The notes under the pieces are model-generated. The model ran no database searches. It was not told the origin of the DNA and saw nothing but the letters and a program-made list of their open reading frames with translations. Below, one piece after another: positions 42,801 to 64,000 of a stretch of DNA of 64,000 nt (its first letter is position 1; each line of letters starts with the position of its first letter). Where the stretch lies: NCBI GenBank assembly GCA_963402885.1, contig OY727103.1, positions 16,270,085 to 16,334,084 of the forward strand, written 5' to 3'. Source of the DNA: Antedon bifida. Lineage: Eukaryota > Echinodermata > Crinoidea > Comatulida > Antedonidae. The position numbers and the translations under genes are program-made.

Positions 42801-44728
42801 ATCTTGGGTTTCCCCAGCTAAAACAAAAAGCTATACAACAATTTATGCAGAAAACATTAAAAATATACCATATTTATTTGATTGAATACCTTAATCTTTG
42901 CATCAATGATGCTAGTGATGATGACACTGGTTGGATCCAGAAGATCGATGGCGACACCACCTCAGTCACCAGCACCTTAAGAACTGTGCCATCAGTAAAC
43001 GTACTATTTGGTATTTTCGGTTGCATAGCAGATTGCTGAAGGAGTTTAGAGATGGTATCTGGTTCATATTTGATTCTGTGAACGATGGCACTACAGGTCT
43101 CTTGTTGAGTTGGCAGGTTGCTTGTATTGCTTTCAAAGCTGCTGGATCTCTTCATTACTGGTGGTTTGGCGATCTCTGCAACTTGTACAGATGCAGTGTT
43201 TAACTGACAACCATCACCAGAAGGCTTGTGTAGCAACGACTGATAGTTATCAAGACAAGATCCTTTAATCAATTGACTACCACCATGTTCTACCTCAAAC
43301 CAATTTTTCTTCGCAGAATCCTCTTTGATGGATGGCACATTTTGTTGCACTTCTGAAACACTACCAATCGTTTCGATACCTCCAAGCTGGTTGAACTGCG
43401 TTTGCTGGAAAGAGCTCTGGTAGCTGAGGCTATGATCAGAAGCTACAGAGATACCTTCTTCAAGCTGTGTCTTGACATCTACTGACATAGATCCTGTAAC
43501 AGACCCAGATTTTTCAGAAGGTACATCGTTGCCTTTTGAACATTCAAGATTGTCAGACACAGATTCTTCGCCGTCTTCTTCATCACTGCTACAAGTATCT
43601 AGTTTTTTTACAAGAAATAAAAAATTAATAACCTTTATGCACTTAACGAGTGTTCTCATCAGAAAGCGACCAACGTATAGTTAGACATAGCAAGTACCAC
43701 AATCTTTGATTTCATTGTGAATAAATGAATGAACACTTTTTCCAGGATGCACGACACAAAATGACCCTGGCACTATTGACCAATAACTAGTTCTTCTTAT
43801 CTCCAAAGCTTTTAAAGACCACTGTAGTATATTTTTTTTTACTTTTAAAGGAGTGGAGTAAAATTAACAATATTATGGCAAATGTTAACAATTCAAGTAG
43901 TTTACCATTGTCTAGTGTTGGAAGAGAAGTCCTGATAAGAAATAGTGTGTCTAAGCATCCTTCTAACTCTTGATTTGCTTTAGAGTAATTCTTTAGAAAT
44001 GACTTGTTATCAGATTGTGTGATCAGAATTCGAGCATCTGAGCATGGCTAAAAATTTAACATCAATTGTGAAATTGCATATTAAAGAAACAAATGTGTGT
44101 GCGTTTTAAATAGTGACCAAATTCACGCAACAACGCAAGGCAAAAGAACACTGGAAAACAGCGCATATTCAAAAGTATGCGGTGCACCAGGTCAAAGTCT
44201 ATGGCATGCTAACATTGACACGCAACAAGAAGATTTGATTTCACGCAGACGGGGGAAAACACAATTATAAGAAGGGCATTTTGTTACGTTGCGTGGGCTG
44301 CGTCAATAGTGGGAACCAAGCTTTATCGAATTACATAGTTTCGTCTGCTTTTTTAGCGTGTTGTTGCCACGTGATTTGTGACTTCCACTTATACGATATA
44401 AATCACTACAGAATGTGTGTATTCGGACCCCAAAAAAGACGTCGACTTAGACGAGTTCCAACTTAGAAAAATTCAACTTACAAATAAAAATTACACAGTA
44501 ATGTATAGGAAAGAAATGGGATTTTCATAAAAATTTGACTTTCGCGATTTTTCGACTTACGCGAATTCGATTTGGGTGGAGTCAACTGTATATATGAAAA
44601 TATAATCTTACCTTTGAGATGATGTCATCAATAAATTTATACAAAAAACTAGCTTGCTCTTCAACAGATAGAAGTTTTTCATTCAATTTTTTTTTCACCT
44701 CCGCTACAACCCTCTTCTTGGATGACAT
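33862..44728 (-). CDS. Multi-Tudor protein with CCCH zinc finger (TDRD family), 17 exons, 1273 aa
   Basis: Seventeen GT-AG exons, with phases that close exactly (3822 nt). ATG at 44728 has an in-frame TGA nine bases upstream; the stop is at 33862-33864. Domains: short helical N-terminus; polar region; extended Tudor 1 (about 285-500, VVYVDYGNCERLP); Gly/Arg/Ser-rich linker (GRGRGHG); Tudor 2 (about 690-850, IHYVDFGNTEW); a C-x8-C-x5-C-x3-H zinc finger at about 998-1017 (VCRFYAMGDLC...CQYLH); Tudor 3 (about 1030-1260, YLDYGNSEVVP). Tudor domains of this kind bind dimethyl-arginine on PIWI proteins and organise germline piRNA granules. Aromatic cage residues are present in all three. Which TDRD (1, 12 or a lineage-specific form) it matches is not settled; MYND, RING and helicase parts are absent. 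Confidence 0.9.
34084..34575 (+). mobile_element. LINE 3' end with GATGATGATGA tail in last Tudor intron
   Basis: The plus strand reads decayed LINE C-terminal motifs (VRRSLRWMGH, LERVTVSNPL) and ends in AAAGATGATGATGATGAC. The W-x-GH motif and microsatellite-like tail match the type seen in the 5133-7340 LINE. It is antisense to the host gene. Confidence 0.7.
34576..34790. repeat. Dispersed repeat with GGGGACAC and CCCTTA words
   Basis: AACCCCTATTAAGGGGACAC and related words form imperfect palindromes. Similar sequence lies at 56395-56665, 58375-58500 and 63540-63660. No coding capacity. Confidence 0.7.
35797..35850 (-). repeat. LINE/SINE 3' tail (GATAAGATAAGATAACTTTT)
   Basis: A (GATAA)n run followed by CTTTTATTGATCCTCAAAAG, a retroposon end commonly seen with TAAGA repeats. 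On the minus strand the tail points toward 35797. Located in the intron between exons 13 and 14. Confidence 0.5.
36035..36297 (-). mobile_element. tRNA-derived SINE (family S1), intronic copy
   Basis: On the minus strand it starts TGTGTGGCCGAGCAGTTAAG (A-box region), then GGGTTCAAGGCTCACTGCC (B-box region), then the body with GACTATAAACC and CCTAGTACATCTTTT. Same family as 59722-60050, 49186-49420 and 41885-42060. Confidence 0.8.
37130..37390. repeat. Intronic minisatellite, ~25-bp unit
   Basis: Imperfect repeats of CCAGGGTTGTGGGTAAAGTC and CCAATGGGTTTTGGGTAAGG between Tudor exons 11 and 12. About ten units. Confidence 0.88.
38555..38668. mobile_element. MITE family M1 copy
   Basis: Ends AAGCTTGGTTCACACTA and, inverted, TAGTGAAAACAAAGCTT, with internal ACGCAAGG and ATTGGTCAAATT. 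Intron of the Tudor gene. Confidence 0.7.
38871..41472 (-). other. Tudor gene exons 5-8
   Basis: Exon 5 41472-41333 (YVDYGN, end of Tudor 1 barrel), exon 6 40909-40709 and exon 7 40235-40157 (the SN-like half of extended Tudor 1), exon 8 39899-38871 (1029 bp, disordered basic linker plus Tudor 2 core). About 80 bp spanning the exon 8 acceptor is duplicated upstream in the intron (39871-39950 and 40030-40110). Confidence 0.88.
41030..41275 (-). mobile_element. SINE fragment
   Basis: Contains CTACCAGGTACCCATTTTTA, AAAGTGTCTTTCCTAAGGAC and AAGCATTGCGACGAGTG, a conserved body found in many deuterostome SINEs. No clear tRNA head. Orientation uncertain. Confidence 0.5.
41885..42060 (-). mobile_element. 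SINE family S1, partial copy
   Basis: Minus strand: GTGTGGCCAAGTGAACATTG, GAGGCTCACTCGCTCCATGG, CCTAGTACATCTTTCGAGAC. The middle of the tRNA-like head is deleted. Confidence 0.75.
42320..42516. mobile_element. MITE family M1 copy
   Basis: Begins AAGCTTGGTTCCCACTA and ends with TGGTAACCACACTTAAGC. The interior shares GAAATGCCCTTC and CCCGTCTGCGTGAAAT with the inverted copy at 44100-44323. Confidence 0.7.
42588..44728 (-). other. Tudor gene exons 1-4
   Basis: Exon 1 44728-44612 (phase 0 end), exon 2 44047-43906, exon 3 43598-42890 (709 bp, Ser/Asp-rich, then the first beta strands of Tudor 1), exon 4 42712-42588 (CSCFTQDNCWYRTRII, Tudor barrel). All have AG acceptors and GTAAG, GTAAAC or GTATTC donors. 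Introns hold MITE copies at 42320-42516 and 44100-44323. Confidence 0.88.
44100..44323. mobile_element. MITE family M1 copy (inverted)
   Basis: Ends AATAGTGGGAACCAAGCTT; its interior is the complement of the 42320 copy. Located in the first Tudor intron. Confidence 0.65.
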
Positions 44729-47074
44729 TTTAAATCATATGTGAACACATCTTTAGTTTAAAAAAAATTCAAATATTAAACTCCTCTAGGTAGATATATG
44801 GAGAAAATGTAGAGATTTAGCTGTGTAAAATATCCTATGAATTTCAAAATGTTTATAGGGGATTGTGGAAGCACTAGAGACAATACAAGGTGTAATGTTT
44901 AATTAATTTAAACATACAGTACAGTATTCATATTTTAACCTGTTAATGTCAACCTTATAAACATCTGTCGTGACTTTCACGATGACTGGTCTTTTTAAGA
45001 GTTTAATGGTTTTGTCATTCGATTTTTAAAATTGTATTTATTATAAATTTCTGTTGGTTTTAATTCTGCTGCTCTCTGCATTGCATTGTTTGTCATTATG
45101 ACGTCTTCCGTATCATGAAAAAGGTGACATTGAAAGGAGAAAAGCTGAAAGATGATCTACTCTTATTATTATCATAAGCACAAGGGCGGGTAATGGAATG
45201 TAACCAGGGTAGCTCCCAATCTACCAAGCAACAGGCAGTCTCTGATTAACTCCCTTCATATAGTCTATAATATAATACTAATAATAAGACATTTATTACT
45301 ACATTAGTGGAGGAGTGTAGAAACATAATATAACATTGAAAGCAGAGATGTGCTCCATTACACTAGAGTAGGCAGAGAGAATTCCACATGATTTCCTGTG
45401 AAATGAATAGGCCTACACTCACGAGAGTTGTCTAGGCCTATATGCTAGTCATGGCCATGCCACCATGGTACCAACGGGTTCCAACTCAACCGGACCGTGC
45501 CATGTGTGGTGCTATTCTGCGAGTTTGACAGCTCTCATGTCGGCCTGGCATAACTTAACTAATTTATATGTTAAAACCGTATTTTACTTACGGAAGGGTA
45601 ACTACAATGTAATTAGTTTATTATAAACTATTCTGAGTTTGTGTAGGCTTTTATCAAACAGCATATAAACGGTTAAAAAAACAAGCTTAGAGCAGTTGAT
45701 TTTCGTTACACTCCACACAACCATGTGCTTTCGATCTGGCGCTATACAAATCAAAACAAACGAGGTATGAAACGCAAATGTGGCCAAATTGACTTAATTT
45801 GTATCTTATCCAGATACATTACACAAAAGTGACATAGAGAGATCCAGAGCAGTGCACCATTTCTGCTATTATGAACGCCTAAATTGGATCCATGGGGTCT
45901 ACACAAATACGATACGCCACTAGGGTGGTTTAAAAAGACTAGGCCTATATCATAGTTTAATTATATAACAACCCCATCCACCCCCACACAATCGGTCATA
46001 AATTTCCCCCCTCTAATGACGTCGTCCTTACCGGTATCTATGTGAAAGGTTAAATAGTTCTACTGGTAGCGCACTGTGTTTAATTAATTTATTCCTTGGA
46101 ATAACAAATACTGAATGAATGTAAAGATAATAAGGGTAGCTTAAAATAAATTACGCAAAACAGTTTTAGGGAGAAATTCAGATTCAAAGACCATCATTCA
46201 TTTTTAGTGCGTGCGGATATAGGATCTCAGGCGACGTTCATATAAGAAAAAAAGAACTGTTTCGCCGTCAGAGAGGTAAACATTTATTTAACATTTTAGT
46301 ATTGTAAGTAGACCTACTGTTTACGAATTAGGCCTACACTATGGTACTATTATCATATCATTAGGTCTAGTTTCTGTAAAGTGTACTAGGCCTAGGCCTA
46401 GTGTAACATTTTGATGGTAGGCTCCTATAAAATACATCCATGATCTTCACGAAAGTTGGCAAAAACCTTTTCGTTTATAGGCCTAATCAAAGCTGAATTT
46501 GATTTTACTTTTCTGTAAAACAATTCTATAAAAACAAATGAATTTTATTTTGTTTCTTTCTTTTCTAATTCTCTTTTAAATGCAATCGTAGTTTTGGTGA
46601 CGTGTAAACGGAATAAAAGGCTATACGCATTTTGCAGTTCAAACTATTTTAAAAAAAAGAACTCGCAACATATTCAAAGGGTGCTAATTAAATCAAATAG
46701 CTTCCTATGTAAACATATTTCGCTGTTGCATAACAATAGAATATTAAGCACAATCTACAATAGGCCTCAGAATGGACCCGCACTTTCCTTTAATCATATA
46801 CACTCTTGTGTACATGCATATTTCAGTGTGAATTCGGCTACAAGTTGTTGGCACCGATTCCAATGTATACACTCATAGAAGAAGCATCTTGACCGAAATA
46901 TATTTTATTAAAGGTATTATAATTTTCTTTTTAAAATTAATTGATTAAATATATGCATAATATATAATTATATATATTATATACATATATATAATATTTA
47001 GTAATCGTCATCAGAGGGAGAATACCATAAGTGTCTTTATATAAATTCGCCTAAGTATAGTTATATATTATTTT

Positions 47075-47150
47075 GGCCGAGTGGTCTAATGGTTTTAGGA
47101 CATCTGCATATCAAGCAGAAGTTTCAGAGTTCGAATCAATTTGGGGAGGG
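47075..47150 (+). repeat. tRNA-like sequence (SINE head or tRNA pseudogene)
   Basis: TGGCCGAGTGGTCTAATGG (A-box-like), a perfect anticodon stem TCTGC/GCAGA around loop ATATCAA, then GAGTTCGAATC (B box). The T stem and acceptor pair poorly, so a working tRNA gene is unlikely. Confidence 0.55.
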
Positions 47151-47321
47151 GCTTTTCCTCACTCAGAGATAACCTCATCTTTGTTGTTTCAAAATTAATT
47201 AATTAATATCATAATCACCCAGTGGTTTAGAATTTCTTCTAATACGTACCTGTAAATGTTTATATACTGTAAATAGATATATTTTTCGTATCGTTCTTCA
47301 TGCCATTTTTGTATTAAGCTA

Positions 47322-47402
47322 TCAAACTTTATGTAACAAAAAATGTGATGTGACGCATTTTTTCTCAAACTAGGTTGATAGTGTAGACAGAGATTTATGC
47401 AA
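47322..47402. mobile_element. MITE family M2 copy
   Basis: TATCAAACTTTATGTAACAA ... GGTTGATAGTGTAGACAGAG with inverted-repeat character. Related to 62857-62943 and a fragment near 37840-37880. Confidence 0.6.
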
Positions 47403-47473
47403 CTTGCAAAATAATGATATAAGCCTAATTTTTTCTTTCATATTAAAGTTTATCTGGACAGCATCACTTCACG

Positions 47474-61393
<13,920 letters not shown>

Positions 61394-62025
61394 AGACACT
61401 GCCGCCAATGTTCAATTCTGTGATTGCCTACAAAATAGGCGCTCTTAATCCATAATTTCACCATGCTTCGACTGCAAGCCAATCAAAAGACAGAACAGCA
61501 CTATTAAGAGGCATATATCTGAAAATAATATAAAATACATGTGCAATATTAATATTATGATTCAAACAGTGTAATATTTTAAAAATGCAATTGAACATTT
61601 ATTATAGCCTAATAGATATGGCCAGGGCAAATATATATTTTATTAATTTAGGCCTTGGGACAATAAACTATTACTAGGTTACTATAAGCTATTATAATAT
61701 ATAACCTATAAAATTACCTAGAATAATGATAGAAATAGGACTATTAAAAATCTAATTAATTATTAATTCATAAAAAAAATATGATACATAATGTTTTTCT
61801 GTGAAAACCATCATGATTGGAACCCACTTCTCGCATCTGTTTATGAGTCAACCTTAATTAATTGAAAGCTGGTTTGGAGTATCACATTCTGACCACCACA
61901 TGAAGTATTCTGCCTACTCAATACGATTTAATGTTTTACTCATCGAGGGACACACAGGCACAGCTTCAAATGTCTCAAGATCAAGTTATAATCAAGGTAT
62001 AATATGTAAAGTTAATAAATAAAAG
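61394..62025 (+). terminator. SUR 3' untranslated region with poly(A) signal
   Basis: TAA at 61391-61393 is followed by AT-rich sequence with no further coding frame. AATAAATAAAAG at about 62013-62024 is the best poly(A) signal. Other AATAAA words occur closer, so the exact end is open. Confidence 0.55.
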
Positions 62026-64000
62026 TGATTGAAAACGAGATTATGATATGGAAGTGGACATTATGATGATGTTATGATGATTATAGTTAATATTGAAGAC
62101 ACCAAAGACAGATAAACTAAGTACTAGTGGTATCAACATTTATTTTCCTATACTTGTTTGAGGTTTATTTTTATGTTTATTGATGATTTAGGTTTTTTTT
62201 TTTTTGGTTATGTCGGGTAATAGTTAACACGTACAGTAGTACCTGCCACCATTTTTGTAATACTCAAAGGACACCCCTTGCATCCATATTGATGGATGGC
62301 AGAAAACAACAGAACCGTCCAATAGGACTAGGAAAAATTACCCAAAATCAAGATTTATTTAAAATTTGAAAATGCTATTATTTTGTCTCTAATTGTTTTT
62401 TTTTCTCAATGCATATTGTATGGTGATTGTGTATACTGTAGATTAGGTAGTGTATTATGTGACGGAATAGGTACGATTAAAATTCCAAAGAGAGAATACT
62501 GTCATTTATTTCTTTACATTCCTATTCTTTATTGCCAAAAACATCATAAACAACAACAAACAACTACAAAGTAAGTGGGAACAAACAGAAAAGGGAACAA
62601 AATCCCTATGGCTAAAAGCCAGTGTTACCAACTTACTGAGTAGCACATTAAGATAAATATAGCATTTCAATAAAATATATCAAATAATATCAACAAGAAA
62701 AATCTAAAAATCCTTCATAAATACACAAAAACTTACTCAACTTACAGTAACAATACAAACACTTTACACACTAAATATTATATTACTTATAGTATTACAA
62801 TATTGGTTTAGCTGACTCATGTGTGCAATTATGCAAGACAAAAAATCGAATAAAGATTAAAGCTCTGTCTGTCATATCACTACCATATTTGGCACATCAC
62901 ACTTTTTTTGTCAAATTAGTTTGAAAGTGTAGACAGAGCTTTATAATAGAATTGAACTCATGATTCAAGGTAAAATCATACAACACAATCATAATTATTA
63001 TTATTCTGCCAATAAGACTATCTACAATTTACTATTTAAAATTTCACAGCTTTTCTATAAAATAATTATGATAAATTCAAGACATACAATGCATCTAAAC
63101 AAAACAAAAGACTATTTCTATTGAATTAACTTTTCATCAGAAGATAAAATAGTCAATTATTTTGCAAAGTGCATATGCGTTGTCGTTATCAAAAACCACG
63201 AGAAAAGGTACCTGTAAGTTTGTATGTAAAGGATAGTGTTACCTTTCCAATACCAGCAGTGAAGGTATATAGCCTGAAATTGATCCTTTTGGCCGCCAAG
63301 ATTACCACCAAGACATACCAGCACATCCAAAAAGTTCCAAGATTAATAAAATTGGCTAAAAACTTAATACTTTATAAACAACTACACTATCAAGAACATT
63401 GGACTTATTTCTCTCAAGAGAAAATGAAATACTGAGATATATATTATATTTTCTGCATCTTCTGAAGGCAATTCAAAGGTAAGATATATTTAGTGATTAG
63501 CGGTAAATATGTAAATAAACATCTACCTAATAAACCAAACTCCATCTTTTGGGACACGAATATTAAAGGAAGACTCATGTGAAATCAATAGGCCTATATG
63601 TTTTAACACTATTACCAATCTTTATTCAGGGGACAATTTTTAGGGTCCATATTAGGTGTTCATAGTTATTGACAGAAACACTTAAGTGCTTTTGTTACCA
63701 ATTATTTTACGATCTTCGAGGTTCTGTAAGTTAGTATTTTATCAACATATTTAATAGTTTTTCTTTCTTTGTTTTATGCACAAAAGTACATACTTTTAGA
63801 CTAATGAAATATACACTAATTTGATTAGTGAAAGTTGATGGTAGAACCTCTGGGGTTACGTCAAATAGTATTCTCTGAGAGTTTTCCCTTATGAAGTTAA
63901 AGATTCTATGTTGAATGCCATAACTACCTTCAAACCAAAATTTGAATCATAGGTCTATTGTTAACATTCTGTCTGTCTTTCATGTAGAATACAGTATCAA
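62026..64000. other. 3' flank, no gene seen
   Basis: Holds a MITE (62857-62943) and a GGGGACAC-type repeat at about 63540-63660. The 63169-63435 open frame has no recognisable domain. No Kir6-like sequence is visible. Confidence 0.55.
62857..62943. mobile_element. MITE family M2 copy
   Basis: 87 bp with TAAAGCTCTGTCT at the left and AGACAGAGCTTTA at the right (perfect 13-bp inverted ends). Confidence 0.82.

Larger units (their letters stand above)
44729..47473. promoter_or_regulatory. Divergent intergenic region between Tudor and SUR genes
   Basis: The two start codons face away from each other across 2745 bp, so both promoters should lie here. No core promoter was identified with confidence. 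A possible 5' untranslated exon of the SUR gene ends at GCCGTCAGAGAG followed by GTAAAC near 46275, and a plausible acceptor (TTCTTTCATATTAAAG) sits 26 bases before the SUR ATG. The region also contains a tRNA-like sequence at 47075-47150 and a MITE at 47322-47402. Confidence 0.5.

Noticed and set aside
63169..63435. 88-codon plus-strand ORF near the right edge
   Set aside because: No recognisable motif, no splice context or upstream signal; probably chance.

Overview
The window is metazoan nuclear DNA. It holds two complete multi-exon genes with GT-AG introns, together with LINEs, Ty3/gypsy elements, tRNA- and 5S-derived SINEs, MITEs and minisatellites. The base composition is AT-rich with frequent 'taggcctac'-type words. 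A sulfonylurea-receptor-type ABCC transporter, a multi-Tudor germline protein, a 5S-derived SINE and RTE-like LINEs suggest an invertebrate deuterostome, most likely an echinoderm. That assignment is an inference; no species can be named.

Layout. (1) 1-14.85 kb is a nest of mobile elements. A minus-strand Ty3/gypsy element (gypsy-B) was hit by a plus-strand gypsy (gypsy-A, 253-3946, TSD GATGG), by a LINE (5133-7340, TSD GTGTGTAT) and, within its 5' LTR, by a foldback-type element (10143-14826, TSD CACCAGAGG). The foldback element carries a third gypsy (gypsy-C, 11430-13526, TSD GTAAC). (2) 14.85-18.1 kb has LINE 3' ends, one of them split by a tRNA-derived SINE, and a half copy of the foldback family. 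(3) 18.1-33.8 kb is gene-poor. It contains a death-domain-like exon with a stop in place of a conserved Trp, a 2-kb 21/19-bp minisatellite with higher-order structure, inverted repeats, a kinesin pseudogene fragment, and a 66-bp minisatellite interrupted by a 5S rRNA-derived SINE.

(4) 33,862-44,728 (minus) is a Tudor gene. I reconstructed it as 17 exons whose phases all close, giving 1273 residues: three extended Tudor modules with a CCCH zinc finger before the third. Proteins of this type act in germline piRNA granules. (5) 44.7-47.5 kb is the intergenic region between two divergently transcribed genes. (6) 47,474-61,393 (plus) is a complete sulfonylurea receptor (ABCC8/ABCC9-type) gene of 31 exons and 1578 residues, with TMD0, two ABC cores and both nucleotide-binding domains. 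In known animals SUR is the regulatory subunit of K-ATP channels with Kir6; no Kir6 gene is visible here. (7) 61.4-64 kb is 3' flank.

The two intact genes are not an obvious functional unit. Their introns share the same SINE and MITE families. The exon coordinates come from reading splice sites and phase by eye, and homology calls come from family motifs; no database search was run.
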